The notes: generated by a model from the sequence alone, not told the origin. 64,000 bases of DNA from Basidiobolus meristosporus CBS 931.73 (GCA_002104905.1 MCFE01000102.1:1-64000); one strand, 5' to 3'; positions 30,114-43,092 are shown, counted from the first letter of the stretch. Made by a program: numbers and translations.

Positions 30114-33100
30114 TTACAGCTTGAACTTGATGCGGTTGCGACGAGCCTTAGAAGGATACTTATTCTTGATCCATCTGCCAAGAGGTCCCAGGACGACAAA
30201 GTATTCAACGAGGATGTTGACAAGGCAGTTGATCATGCAGTAGATGAACAGAATCCATCTGAACTTGTGGGGCATGACGTTATGTCCTATGGCGCTGTTG
30301 TAATCCTCGATATACCATGATGGCCTAGGATAACCTTGCTCCACCAGAATATCGGGCGTACCACAGTTGATACGGAACAGACAGCCCATGCGATTGGGAT
30401 CCGCCAAGGCGAGGACACTGACGAACACCATCATACCAGTGTACATCACAGCTAGGATGTAGTTTCTCCACCACGATTGTCTGAACTTGTAACCGAAGTT
30501 GAACACAGCAGCTGCGTGGATGAACTGGTACAAGCATACGATCGCAATCAACTCGGCTTCGAAACTGTCGGCCAACAACCACCATCTCGCTGCATCTGCA
30601 CTGGCTCCATCAAACTCACTACACACGAACCATTCCTGTCTGAAGAGCATCCCTATCGCACCAATGAAGAAGAAAAGGTTCACGAACACCTGTGATATGG
30701 CCGAGGTCAGGGTAGCAGGTCCCAGGAGTCTGGCAGTTGGTCTTTCAGGTGCCAATTTGGCGGCTGGCTTGGCCAGGGTGAGAGCCCACGCCAACCCAAC
30801 TGTAACGAAACTGTCAATCACCACCCAAATCCACTGCTGTACAACCACCGTGAAGTAGTACTGCATGAGTTCCAAGAAGGCCATGGTTTCACCATACAAG
30901 ATCAAAAACTTGAATACCGCAAAGGATGTGGCCAACGCGGTACGACCCTGCTTTAACAGCTCGACACAGGAGTAGATGGAGCGGATGCTGGTGCTGAAAG
31001 GTGATACAATGGATGCCTCTGCTTCGCTAAGAGCGATTCCTACATGGGCGGCTCTGAGGGCACCGCAATCGTTACCACCATCGCCACACATGCCGACTAC
31101 GGCGCGCTCCATGTGAAGCTGGACGCACTGTACCTTGCCATCGGGGGTCATTCTGGCGAACACACGAATGTTCAACAGGTATTTGCGGATACTGCCATTT
31201 CTGACTAATTCATCGAACGCCTTGGCAGTCACCGCCAACTCAATCTCATTGGGGTGTGATGCCAGGGTTTGATCCACATCCACATACTCGGATGAATCGA
31301 AATCCATCCACACAAGCTTCGAATCAGCACTGACATCACCCAGTAAGACACGTGTGCCAGTAGGCATCATGCCACATGCTCTAGCAATGTAAATCCCGGT
31401 GAGCGCATTGTCCCCGGTGATCATTACGGTGCGGGTGTCACCGCCCTTTAATTCGGCAATGGCTGCGGTGGTATCCTCCTTGAGCTTGTTCTTGAACAGA
31501 ATCAGTCCGGCGAAATCAGCATTGCTCTCCATCTGCTCACGGGACCATCCTTTGACGGTGTTGATGTCGACAGGGCCCAAATCACGATGGGCAAGGGCCA
31601 GAACATAGCAACCTTCTCTGGCGTAGGAGGCGGTGACGGTATTGAAGTCGTGAGGAATGCTGGCAGGAGAGGAGAGCTCCTTGATCTTCTCGAAGGATCC
31701 CTTGATGAACACATGCACATGACCGGTGGAGGAATCCAGCACTGCGACGGACATGGACGCTCTGGCATGGACGAACTCGAAGCGCTTGATGACATGGACA
31801 GGTTTCACCTCTGGTGCGTAGCTGGGCACCAATGAGTCGAGATAATCTGCGTTGTCAGCCTCAATCAGATTCCATTTGGTGGCTCTGAACATTTCAATGT
31901 CCACAGGGTTACCGATGAACTGGCCGTTCACCTGGGTGACAGCATGGCAAGTAGCAATCCCCATTTGGATGTTCACTGGGATAGCGGGGACAGACTCCTC
32001 GCGCTTCCTCGAAGTGATAGGATTCATCCTCGGCAGGCTTCACCGTAGATACTCCATAATAGTCGAGACCCTCCTTGGTCAAGGTTCCTGTCTTGTCGAA
32101 GCAGAAGATCTGGACTTTGCCGGCAATCATGATACGAGGGAGGTCGACGCAATAAATGTGCTTGGATCGCAATCTACCAGCAGCGATGGATTGGCCCACC
32201 ACAAGGGCGGCTGGAAGAAGGGGACTCATGATCTGAGAGATGATGAAGATACCATAGAACCAGGAGACAATGTCGCCACGACCCATCAGCCACAACGAAA
32301 GTCCAAAAGCGATCACTCCCCAAATCAGCAGGATGATGACGACAATCTTCAGCTGCTCATCGAAAATGAACGACACTGGTGAGGGGAACAAAATCTTGTG
32401 GACCATATTGCCCTTGTCAGTGGCGGTACCTGTAGCGGCCACGATAGCCTTCACCTTTCCGTCCGATGTGCTGGGGGTGACCTGGAGAACGGTGGTTCCG
32501 CAGAAGAGGGTACTGCTTTTACTGGAGGCGGGGTCGTAGATTCCTTCATCGTTCTTGATGGGGAACTTACGGACGGGCATTGCCTCACCAGTCAACGAAC
32601 TCTCGTCTACGATCACTTCCCCTGAGAGAACAATCGCGTCGCATGGTACGCAATGATCTGCCTGGATTTGGAACACATCGCCAGTTACAAGATCAGTGGT
32701 AGACACTGTCAACCAGTTCCCGTCTCTCAAAACGACACAATCCTCTTTGAACTCGGCCAAGCTCTTGACTTGTGTTCAGACTTGAGTCTGAGGATGACCT
32801 TGATGATGGCCGAGATAATGATCACCGCAGTCTGCACCAGACCCATGTAGTAGTAGTTGAAGTAGTACCAAACCCAGAGGCACATCATCTGGTACAAATA
32901 AAAGTAGGCACCAAACCTAAGCACGAACAAGCGTGAATACATGGTCAATCCACAAAGGAAAAACGCCCACTTACTCTTGAATGACCGCGACAAAGAACGA
33001 TGGGACATAGACGCTGATGAAGTTGGGGCCTAGGAGCTCCAAACGGTAACTTGCTTCTTCCTTGGTTAGTCCGTGGGAATGCTTGTGGAGCTGCTCATTG

Positions 33101-34397
33101 GTGTGGGCCAGGTAGAATACGAATGGCTCGAAGGAGTCGTTCTCGGGGTTGTATACGTAACGGGTGCATTGGAACTCGAAGTACTTTCTCTTCTTCTCGG
33201 TGTACATGACCTTGGAAGTGGAGATCAGATAGTCCCCTCCGAAATAACGAGTGAACAGCTCTTCGCCTTGGCGCAATTTACGCAGCAATAGACTGTTATC
33301 ATCCAAAAGGATCATTGGGTCCTTCTTCTTCTTCACCTGGATGAAGTCACCGTTCTTGACCAGTGACTGGATTCGGAAGTAGTTACGAATGCTGGAGCTA
33401 TAAAGATACAAGACAACCAGCCAGAGAGTGGTGATATGCCAAATGACACAGAAAATCTTGGAGGAGAGATCGGTGGTTAGGAAAATCCCGAAGGGGACTC
33501 CGTTAACAGCGCCATAATAATCGGCAACAATGATGCCCAGGGTTATAAGCCAGCCGATGGCAATAATATAGGCGTAGGCCATGACAGCGGTGCCAAAGTA
33601 GTTGTTGGTATACCCTTCGAAGTAAAGCTCCTCCGATTCGTGGTGGGTTATCTCCTCCTTCTCCTTGAGCTCGCTCTTGGAGGCAGAGTTCAATTGCATC
33701 TTAACCGACTATACAATACAACGTTAGGTTGGGTCTGCAAGCAAGCCTCTAGGTCAGGACGTACCTTTTCCGCCGCTGTCTTGTACATATGCCAGGCAGC
33801 AAGCAATAAAAGCTCAGCGCCGACAATGGCGTAGATGGAGATGAACATTGGCTCAGTGTAGGTGAAGAATGGCAATGGAGCCACCGGGCACCTCAGCCAC
33901 ATATTGTCCTTCGCTTCGGCGCTCATCAAGGGGTAGTTTGAGGCCAGGTCTTTGTTGCAAGCGTCGGCCGTCATGGCCTCGCGCTCGCTGCCATTAAAGC
34001 TTGGGATATTTACAAGCTGCCCGGACATGCAAGGGAATAATGTTTGACTGGAAACACCACAGTCGCACACGTTGGCAATGGCGTCGCAGGAAGGGTGACA
34101 AGCACCATCGGCGCAGAACGTCTGTCCTGCAGGGCAGGCAGGTTTGAGTTTTTGAGGACAGTTTGCGACGTTGCTCACGCAGAGTACAGGACAGGCTACG
34201 TTACGAGCCGTGTGTAACTTGCAAGTGTGCCCGGACAAATCGTAGTCATTTGCTAAGTGGCAAAAGGGATAGGTTTAAGCGGAGGGAGCAAGAACGGATC
34301 AGCTAGAGAGAAACATACCTGTGTTGAACACCGGAATCGCCGTGGTGATGGTTAGGCAAACGCCGAAGAAGATGAAGAGTTGTTGCCACAATCTCAT
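30114..34397 (-). CDS. P5-type ATPase with Cys-rich N-terminal domain, two apparent frameshifts
   Basis: Four exons: 34397-34319, 34252-33765, 33708-32975 and 32916-30114, with GT-AG introns of 66, 56 and 58 nt and matching phases; about 1,367 aa. Exon 1 encodes a signal peptide (MRLWQQLFIFFGVCLTITTA). Exon 2 has 13 cysteines (SGHTCKL ... VCDCGVSS) and a TM helix. Exons 3-4 form a P5 pump: ISVYVPSFF, TGDVF, DESSLTGEAMP, the phosphorylation site FCFDKTGTLTKEGLD, MITGDNALTG and CGDGGNDCGALRAAHVGI. The P5 M4 motif PPxLP reads SPLLPAAL. P5B relatives export polyamines from late endosomes or vacuoles. Within exon 4 the frame shifts near 32750-32770 (one base short) and back near 31995-32015 (one base extra). 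These are assembly errors or real lesions. Confidence 0.88.
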
Positions 34398-37300
34398 CTT
34401 GGTAGAAGTGAGGATATCCTGAAGTGCAGTGTAGAGGATTCAGTGAGGGAGGCTAGAGAAGGACCTACAAGAGATGAACGGGCTAACTTTGAAAACTAGA
34501 GGGAAACCAATTCTTCGGCACTACAACTATCCTCGACAGCAGCCATATCCACCCACATGATTCCCGACTTTTATATGATTCTCTGAAAAGGACCACCAGA
34601 TCCTGGCCCCCCAATACGAATATAATCTACACGTACAATAGCAGAAGCAATCTATTCTACTCTCCCCGATCACCATCAAGATCCTGAAATATTATCAAGT
34701 ATCATAAGGTGGATAAACTCCAAGTTCCACATGAAAATTCCCCATTCCAATCTACACTTAAGCTTACAAGCAATCAGGGCCCAATTAGGGAATTTGGATG
34801 GGCCATTTCCTGAGGGAATTATTGGCATGTCCATGGGGGGACACAAATAAACCAACCATCACGAGATTCTTAGGCCTTGACTCTATCGAAGTTACACATC
34901 TATATCCACTCCAGTACCGGTGTGAAGGTGGAACCCCCCGTTCGTCTACTGTGAATCCCTCGCTTCCACATGCCAGAGCCGCCCTCCCAAACAACACGTA
35001 ACATTGTATCTGGTGAGGGACATCCGCTCGATTTATTGCCACGTCTTCGTGTTACCCATTCGAAAAATATTCCGCCTTAGAAGGGACTTGTGCCACCGAA
35101 TTTGGGTGCGACTTTCCATAGAAGGCGAGTATCAGGAAACCCGCTGGTGAAATCCGATATGACGCAGACCTCGAGGCACCTCATTATTACGATCGGTCTG
35201 ATGGTACTCAACGTGGAAGCTTTATGATCAACCATAACGACGCACACCCATCTGGTCTTTAAGCTACATACCCGCGTGAGTAAATGGAAGCCTAAACTTC
35301 ACATGGGTGTTGAAATCACTTACCATCTTTGGCCACTGCTATTTAGGGTAGATAGCTGGGTTTCTAGTATCACAGATGATACGATCTACTCCACAGCGAG
35401 ACTCACTGGCAAGGTGCGCAATAGCTTCGTTTGATCAAGGCTCGGCGATACTATATGGAAGGCAATACGAAATCCAGTGGTGAAGATCTATGGTCCACCT
35501 GGTGCGGATTTGCCAGGGAAGTGATATTAATTCCACAATTGTGCTCATATTAATCTCCCGAGCCAATCAGATTGCCCCGTGGTTGCCCTTTATCTTCTCC
35601 TCGCCCGCTTCGATCTCTCCACAATGTGCGCTGCTCTTTATACACCTAGAGGCATGCCATCGAAGCCATAGGAGAACGGTATTCTTTTTTTGGCTCAGGT
35701 GCCGGTCTATCAGGCTGTTCCAAGGTTTCCAAAGGAATGTCAGGAGACGCCGGCCAAGGGTTTCCAAACTGATCACGCAACAGGGAAGGCACGTGACACC
35801 AGGGCGATGCTACAGACGGAATCGAGCCACTTTGTTGTTGCCCTTCAGGAACTCCAAGGGGGCGCACATGAGAAACCCATCCTCAGCACACATTGCTGAA
35901 ATATCCCAGGATTCTTGCAACACTCTGGCGAACAGGTTGATTATATCTAACCGACTTTGCAGCAAATAGCATTGGGATCCAACACAATTACCGTGGTACA
36001 GATGATTAGCAAACCGCCTAATTAAGCATGTTTCGTGATCCATCCGAAGTTGCACTGGATCCCATGTTCCCCACCCCAGTCCTTATCAGTGACTTGCAAA
36101 CCACCTTGCTACTAGACTACGGGTGTTGATTTTTTCGTCAACAGTCAGAACACAGTCAACCTAATCTGGGTGGATCTCCCCTTTTGACCAGGTACTTCTT
36201 CATTTGCTGCCGTGCATCGCACCAAGCGGGGTGACTCGAAAGGTTTCAATGAATCCTACCACTTGTGCCACCCTCAGGTATTTCTAAATTTTCCTTTCCT
36301 CAACCATAACAACTGGCTTCACCAACACTACAAGTCATGGAGCCAAGCTCAAAAGAGCCATACTGCTACACCACCCTCAGAAGATAATGGAACCCACCAA
36401 TCAATGTGTCGGGTCAAAAGAGCGTGCCGATTCTTGGGGAGAGAAAGATATAATGCTACGATGGGATTATGTGATGAGCAGCGAAATATCGGACGGAGAA
36501 AAATCCCACCTGCCACTATGGGCAGGAGATGATGGTTTATGAATCAGATGGGATTCGTGACAATTGGTGGTAATCAAGTGGGGTTGGTTGAGAGCTTGGT
36601 TGCGCCCACCTACTAGTGAGACAGATTCTAGAAGCCAATTGAATCCGGTGACATGTGGAACCAGCCTCCCTAACGAACCATCTCTCCAGCCTAGCGAATC
36701 GTCCCATTCTTCATGATATCTGACCAGTTGGGAGCTACTAGTTTTGCCCCACCCATGAATGCACTGATTAGATTCATGACTTCACAGTTTCTTTACACGA
36801 GCCCTTAAAGCACAAATCTAGGGTCGAGTAATGGTAATCTTGCGTGATCCACCTAGCCTGGATCGCTCTCCAGCTCGTTACACCACTGAAGCGGTTGCCA
36901 CCGAATATGAACTGATCCCTCCGAATAGCATAGGAATTGTTGGTGTACATGATGTTGGAAAGGATATTTCTAGGCACAACCTCAGCATTCAAAATATTTG
37001 TGGAGATGGTGGAGGTTGAGAGGCAGAAGTGTAGGGGTGAATTGTAGTTTCCATGTTCTATCTTGAATATATTATGTGATCTATGTGTAAGTTACCCGAC
37101 TTCCAGTTCACTTTTACTCAATAGATGTGAGGTGGTTCAACAGGATGTAGAATTAGTGATCTTGGCTGTTCTATTTTTGGAAGTTGAGTCGAGCCTTGCA
37201 AGTGATGTAGGTTAGATTAGTGGAAGTTCTGTTTTCACCAGATATCGTACTCAATGGAAATTAAGTATTTCCATTTCGGTAACGTTTGGTGAAAATATCC

Positions 37301-38443
37301 GCTCTCATCTCAAGTAGGAAATCATGGAATGATACATGTGTTGCTGGATTTTCGGGAATGTTGAAGCGATTTGGAGATTGGGTAGAGGTTGGAATATCGA
37401 GCTCGAATAGGGTATTGGCGCATTTAAGAAACTATATATAGCTAGCAATATGAATATTTTGCATATGAGAGGTTCCGGCCATTTAGCTAATTTGTGAATC
37501 TTGACCACTTCCTGGACTGATTTTCATTCAATGGATCAGCTATTATCTTTTGGATTTTACTTCAAGTCAATAGTACCTAACAGCTGAAGTAGCTAGATAT
37601 AAACCGAATATATATGAATAGTTCTGGAAGAAAACTAAGCTGCTGCTGTAGTATTGGTGCTGGGTGTGGCCCTCAGTTTTGCAAATTCTTAACTACACAA
37701 TTGATCAGAAATTGTCCGCATTATATGCATACAATGTAAACAGAAGCCTGACAATCCATGAAATGCCTTTTAACTTATCACAGCGCACAACCTGTCCTCT
37801 GGAATCATTTTAAAGTATATCATAGCCGAATAAGTACTATGCTTTAACCTTTCCTAATGAGTTGCTGAGTAAAGTTGTACACATGAAGTTAGTACTTCAT
37901 TTTATCCAACAGGACAAGAAATCTGAAAGTACATCATGAGTACATTGAAATACTCGATATACTGACTTTTACACTGGACCCTCACTTTGCCATTATTAGA
38001 GAAATTAGCAGAGCATTGGAAGTAATTTTGTTGAAGCATGTTGCCAGTTGCTTGGGACTGGGGCAACACTAAAGAAAAATGCAACTCAAAGCTGTTTGAC
38101 TGTTTGCCTAAAGATTCAGGATCAACTAAAATACACAATTGCTTTAGCTTTGGTACTCATACTTAGTTGGTCACTAACATTCTAGAATGAGCTCATTTAT
38201 ATCTAAATCAAGTACTCTGTCAGGCTGTACTCAGGATTTTCCCCAGAGTATTATTATTAATTTTCTGCTCACATCTATATGCCTGCACTAGCTTGATCAG
38301 TCAAGTCAAAGCTTGTATATACCGTATATTCTGCTTAAGTACTTCATCGAGATTTAGTCTAACTATCGCTACCAGAATATCATTTACTCAAATCAAAACT
38401 TATATTCTTAACAAACCTCAATATCTTTATTGCCCTAGTGTAC
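34398..38443. other. Long gap without a recognised gene
   Basis: Several overlapping frames exist (35490-35969 plus; 35567-35776, 35646-35867 and 35810-36055 minus) but none has a signal peptide, domain or credible splice extension. AT content rises toward the right end. I see no tRNA cloverleaf or tandem repeat here. Confidence 0.45.
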
Positions 38444-38605
38444 TGTAAGTTTTGTAGTTACACCCAAGTATTGAATCAGCTTGGACACAATATTCTGACT
38501 TGTAGACTATGATATATTTGACTAAGTTCCTTGTAGAGGTATACTTGGAATATCTCACCAAAATATCTGGTACCCAGAAGATAAAAATCTCAAAGTTGCC
38601 AAAAG
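38444..38605 (+). mobile_element. LTR fragment (U3 part)
   Basis: TGTAAGTTTTGTAGTTACACCC to AAAGTTGCC matches the first half of the copia LTR, and is cut off by the complete LTR at 38606. Confidence 0.7.
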
Positions 38606-38949
38606 TGATGTAAATTTCGTAATTGCACCTAAATATTCACCTAACTTAGTCACTTAGGTCATAGTCTACAAACCTCAGAGAATTCTGGCCAAATTCCTTG
38701 TCCAAATTTACTTTGAATATTTTCATCAAAATATCAGGTACCCAGAACATGAAAAATCAATAAGTTATCCAAACAGCCCCAAACTTTGCACATATGGTCT
38801 TGGAACCTTCCTAAGCATATTCTGTGTTTTTTGCCAAGACAATGTAAAAGTACAAATACTACTTTTACGTTCAATAAACGGTCAAGTAAAAACTTCATAG
38901 TCTTCTAGTCCTGCCAATCACTTCCAATATCTCGAAAACTCTGACAACA
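38606..38949 (+). mobile_element. Solo copia-type LTR
   Basis: Starts TGATGTAAATTTCG and ends ACTCTGACAACA, with the shared TATA/AATAAA block and the CTACTTTTACGTTCAATAAA segment. Flanked by AAAAG (38601-38605) and AAACA. It sits inside or next to the older LTR fragment to its left. Confidence 0.82.
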
Positions 38950-39817
38950 AAACAAGCCCATATTTCATCTGTATTTTCCATTGGTTCTTCATAGTTGGTA
39001 GTTAAATTGTGGTCACAAGTCCCGATTGAGCTATGTACAACTACAATTTTGGTTTATTGGAATGTAGTGGTGCTGATACTGAATTATCAGTATTAAAATC
39101 CAAGAGCGGAAGAGTCTGAAGTCTGCACATAGACTCACGGCAAAAACCAACTTTTTGCTTGTACCAAAAGGTTGTGGCCGTTTCAGTAATCATAGGGCAA
39201 TATGCAATGACACCATCATGTAGACAAGAGTAAAAATTGGAGATCCCAGTGGAGTTGTTGGCGGAAAGAAGCAAAATTTAATAGACATTTTGTTAAGCAA
39301 ATGTGGCCATGATTCGTCACTTTACAGGAAACTTTCGTAATATAAAAGCTTGGGACGAAAATTAGTAGAGTATGCTTTAGTGCAAATCTTGTCATCAACA
39401 GCAATTTCAAATCCTCCCTTCTGGCACAACAATCAGCAATCTTTACAAGTATCAATGCTCCCGGATAAGACCTTCAGGATGTAAAGGAATATTACTGGCC
39501 GAAAGAAACCGCATTCTAGATATTGCTTATCATTGATACTCTTTCAGAAGATTTGGCATTACATCGGTTAAAGTGAACCGTATGCAAGAAGAGTAGAACA
39601 ATCGCTAACCCTTGTCCATAGCCATACAATACGATGAATTCCAGCTCAAAACGGTAATAAAGTGCCCATAGATGAATGTTTGATGTAGTTTCTTAAACGT
39701 TTTATACATTGAGCCGATTATAGTTCAGTGTTTGTCGATATAACATGCTTTTTGAGAAATAGTACCATTTGGCCTGAAGTGAATGGCCAAAAAGGTCAAC
39801 TCTTCAAGTAATATTGC
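38950..39817. other. Intergenic, nothing secure
   Basis: Two overlapping minus-strand frames (39041-39274 and 39216-39455) contain several cysteines but give no convincing gene. Confidence 0.4.
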
Positions 39818-40413
39818 TCATTTCTTGTTCTTCTTCTTCTTCTTCTTGGAGCCGCCGGTGCTCTCGGGCGTCTTGGCGGGTGCTTCTGATTTGGCTGGTG
39901 TTTCTGGGGAAATTGTTTTCGTTAATTTGGTACTATAGAGTAGATTATGATAAAAGGGAGACGGGTGTTTTCAACGGCTATGAACAGACTGCCACGAAGT
40001 AGATCTGCTGGAAGGGAATAATATACATACGTTCGACTTTCATCTCGGATGAAACCTCCTTAACATTCAACATCTTGGCCATGAGGGAATGATTCAAACG
40101 ATCGAACTTTTTTAGATCATTCAGTTGATCGGTAGCATATTTGATGCACTTGTAAACGAATGAAGTTTCGTGGTTAATAAGATCTCTGGATGATTAAACA
40201 AGAGTTGCTAAACATACAGTACGGTTATCGGTGACTTTGAGTACTAGTTTTCCATCACAGTGACGATAGCTCGAAACGTATCTTGTCTGGAGGAGAGGGG
40301 TATCAGCAACAGATCCAGGCAAAGTTTCAAAGGGAGTTTACCTCTGATGGAGAGTTTTGATACATTTCCTCAGCCGCATGCTGATATTCATCCCAGATTT
40401 GAAAGTACACCAT
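39818..40413 (-). CDS. SRP9: Signal recognition particle subunit SRP9
   Basis: Four exons: 40413-40342, 40286-40218, 40148-40031 and 39903-39818 (72, 69, 118 and 86 nt), summing to 114 aa. SRP9 pairs with SRP14 to bind the Alu domain of SRP RNA and cause elongation arrest. Visible: MVYFQIWDEYQHAAEEMY, SSYRHCDGKLVLKVTDN, then CIKYATDQLNDLKKF, aligning without gaps to human SRP9 through VTDDLVCLVYKTDQ. This alignment fixes the acceptor of exon 3 at ACAAG/TGC. The tail ends in a lysine run (GGSKKKKKKNKK). Introns are 55, 69 and 127 nt with GTAAAC or GTATGT donors. The yeast counterpart is SRP21. Confidence 0.93.
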
Positions 40414-41597
40414 ACTTGTAGCTTTCGCTTAGGTCTAACTACACTCGGGAATACTGTTAATCGAAATCAGTTATGCATGCGAAAACCGCATCACATTGGA
40501 CAGTTAATCACCTGACTTGACGAAGAATTTTCATGAATCTGGTTTAAACCTAACCATCGAACTAACCAAACTTGACCCGAAATTAGGGGGCGACTCTGCC
40601 ATCAGGCTAACCAAGTTTTACCTTGGCAAAATGCAAGAAGACTCACTGTGTTGGTGAAGTACACACGCATAATTACCAAATTCAGCCTGCTCAGCACAAC
40701 AGCAATGAAGGCCAACATGGACAATTTGCTTATCAGCGCTATCGCTGAATGAACATCTGACGTTTCGTTCCTCTGCTGATTTGAAGATAAATACTTCCGG
40801 ACAATATTGCTTTTTATGTTCACATCCACTTCAGCATTGTCACACCCACATCCATTCACTCAATGTATCCTGGTTACCTATTTTCATAACAAAGCTGCAA
40901 GCATGATAACAGGCCTCTATGTTTACTGCCCTCATCTATTGCGATGATTACAAATAGGATCTTGTGAGAGGGGATTGAGTGAGCTTTCTTGAAGAGATGC
41001 TGAGGCAAGTGGCAACTCGGGCCTCATGAACCGGGAAAAGCAGTGGATATTCAGGTCAGGGGGAACTGGTCCAACACTTCTTGATTAACCCAGCTCAATG
41101 TAGCTCGAAGCTTGAATTTCTCCACCGTTAGAGGTGTGCACAAATTGTTCCCACCAAAATATGTCAACCACCCAATGAAGGGAACCTTAAAATTTCTGTA
41201 TCACTGCCTATTACGGGGCGTAATACACCATCAAATAATGAAAACTAACGAAAGCTCAACTCCTGTGGGATTCATTTATTTCTCGCGTTACCAAGTTCCC
41301 AAAGCGTTGCCAGGGACCAAAGTTCCTCTCTGAAAGAGGGAAAGAGAGGGCTTATTTTCGGTGGTTGTGCAGGCGATTGGAGATTTCTACACTTCATTTG
41401 CCATCATTGGCTTCGAAAGAAATAATGACCCTTCTATATTTAGTCTGTGTACTCAGGCTAGGAAGGTGGTACAAGACCTTGCTGAAGCACAGGTGACACA
41501 TGGCATTTTGTTCAGTGGTTGCGATCAGCCAATGAAGTTGCCCCTATCCTCCATGGCACTTCTACTTTGGGCCAACTGATTTGGCAGGTGGAGCCTG
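40414..41597. other. Intergenic, nothing recognised
   Basis: Short frames only (40602-40859 minus; 41112-41333 and 41361-41579 plus), none with motifs. Confidence 0.45.
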
Positions 41598-41604
41598 TAT
41601 AAAT
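41598..41604 (+). promoter_or_regulatory. TATA box (TATAAAT)
   Basis: About 115 bp before the ATG of RGS paralogue 2, a longer distance than for the secreted genes. Confidence 0.45.
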
Positions 41605-41718
41605 GGACCGCAGATACGCCAGCTCTGAGCATTTCTTCCCCTCCTAAAACCTCTTATCAGCCGCCTGGTGTGTACTGCTTTTCCCCTTGCATTATCAATT
41701 AAAGCGAGCGATAGTTAG

Positions 41719-43092
41719 ATGATTGATGCAGGCGCAATTTTAGCATGTGTGCTGGGACCACTATGGGTGCTGCAAATCCTCTTTGCAGCCAAGGTATTCT
41801 GGAGCAGAAAGAACCACGACAGCATAAAATATCGTTCACCCGGCTTAACCTTAGTTGCACTCTGCACCTTATGTATTCTTGGCGCCATGTTTATAGTTCG
41901 GCTATCCCATGCGTATGACTTCCCTTGTTTCTTGGTGCTATGGTTTACGCAACTAGGCTACCCAATCATTTACCTCTGTATTCTGGGTCGCTCCTTGCGC
42001 TTTCTCTTCCTCTACCGGCTGAGTGAAGCCAAGCTTGCCGCTGCACTCAACACCCGAGTCAAGCCGAGGATTTTCAAGCGGTCCGAAGTGATTGGAGGAA
42101 ACATCAAGAAGCGCTCGAGCGAGGATTCCGGTTTGGAGCTGCAGAATCTCACCTACGCTTCCGACACATCATTCCCTTCCACCACGTTCCCCCTCGAGGA
42201 GAATTGGTATTACAAGCATCGCCGAATCCTCGGCTCCAACGTGATGGGAACGTTGATTGGCATCATCATTTTGGTTCACATCATCATTCTGATGGTGGTC
42301 CAAGTCGTGAGCCCCAGGTTTTCCGTCATCCCCATGGCCAATAAAGATTGCATGGTTGGATGGGAATGGATTCCTCATCGGTTTTTTGTCGCCTTCTACA
42401 CCGTCTTGATCATCCTACTGATCCTGATGCTTCGAACCGTTAGTGACGCCTACGGGATTCGACGAGAGCTGATTATTATGTGCTCGATCAGTACCACGAT
42501 CGACATATTCCTGATCATCTTCTTCTCGGTTCCAGCCATGCAGGCGGTTGATCCAGAGATTTTCTCGTTGGCAATTGCGCTGTTCCCGATTGCAGTGTTC
42601 TATTATTATATGGTGCTCAACCCCACCCTGGAAACCTTTGGATTTACCTCGGTCTTTCAAGCACTAGGATGCCGCTCGCCACAGCTGATCCTAACATCCA
42701 GCATGGAGTCCTTTGAAATCCTACTGCGGACCCCCTCCTTGTTCGAACAGTTCAAGCTTTTTGCCGTGAAGGACTTTACGGTAGAGAACGTATTGTTCTA
42801 CGAACACTGTTGCCGCATCCATGAGTTGGCGAGCAACTCGTCAAGCTTTGTGGAGGAGCTTCAAGAGATGTACTCCACATTCATCGCCAACGACTCGCGG
42901 TTCATGGTGAATCTCAACGGAACCACCCTTCGCAAATTGAAGCGCATGTTCGCCGAAGGTAGGTTCGAGGAGAACATGTATGACGATGCGCAAAGGGAGG
43001 TCAAGGATCTTATGTTCCGCAACACATACCCACGCTACCTTCAAACACGCCGGAACAACAACCTCCGATGGGACACCGTAGCCGAACCATAG
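41719..43092 (+). CDS. Seven-transmembrane RGS-domain protein, paralogue 2
   Basis: 457 aa, intronless, collinear with the protein at 22521-23894. Shared landmarks are ILACVLGPLW, KYRSPGLTL, GRSLRFLFLYRLSEAKL and the CMVGWEWIPHRFF turn (FHGWEWIPHQVF in the other), then the RGS part: MESFEILLRTPSLFEQFKLF, DFTVENVLFYEHC and DLMFRNTYPRYLQ. Seven or so hydrophobic helices precede the RGS domain. Likely role: membrane sensor controlling G-alpha signalling (inference). The two genes lie 18 kb apart in opposite orientation and are clearly diverged, so the duplication is old. Confidence 0.9.
   Translation: MIDAGAILACVLGPLWVLQILFAAKVFWSRKNHDSIKYRSPGLTLVALCTLCILGAMFIVRLSHAYDFPCFLVLWFTQLGYPIIYLCILGRSLRFLFLYRLSEAKLAAALNTRVKPRIFKRSEVIGGNIKKRSSEDSGLELQNLTYASDTSFPSTTFPLEENWYYKHRRILGSNVMGTLIGIIILVHIIILMVVQVVSPRFSVIPMANKDCMVGWEWIPHRFFVAFYTVLIILLILMLRTVSDAYGIRRELIIMCSISTTIDIFLIIFFSVPAMQAVDPEIFSLAIALFPIAVFYYYMVLNPTLETFGFTSVFQALGCRSPQLILTSSMESFEILLRTPSLFEQFKLFAVKDFTVENVLFYEHCCRIHELASNSSSFVEELQEMYSTFIANDSRFMVNLNGTTLRKLKRMFAEGRFEENMYDDAQREVKDLMFRNTYPRYLQTRRNNNLRWDTVAEP

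Noticed and set aside
35490-36055. Overlapping frames on both strands (159 codons plus; 81, 73 and 69 codons minus)
   Set aside because: No domain, signal, splice site or repeat; several mutually exclusive frames suggest chance.
39041-39455. Two overlapping minus frames that could make a spliced cysteine-rich secreted protein (MTRFALKHTLLIFV ... FYSCLHDGVIAYC)
   Set aside because: A GTAAAG donor exists but no good acceptor or branch site joins the frames, and no TATA box stands upstream.
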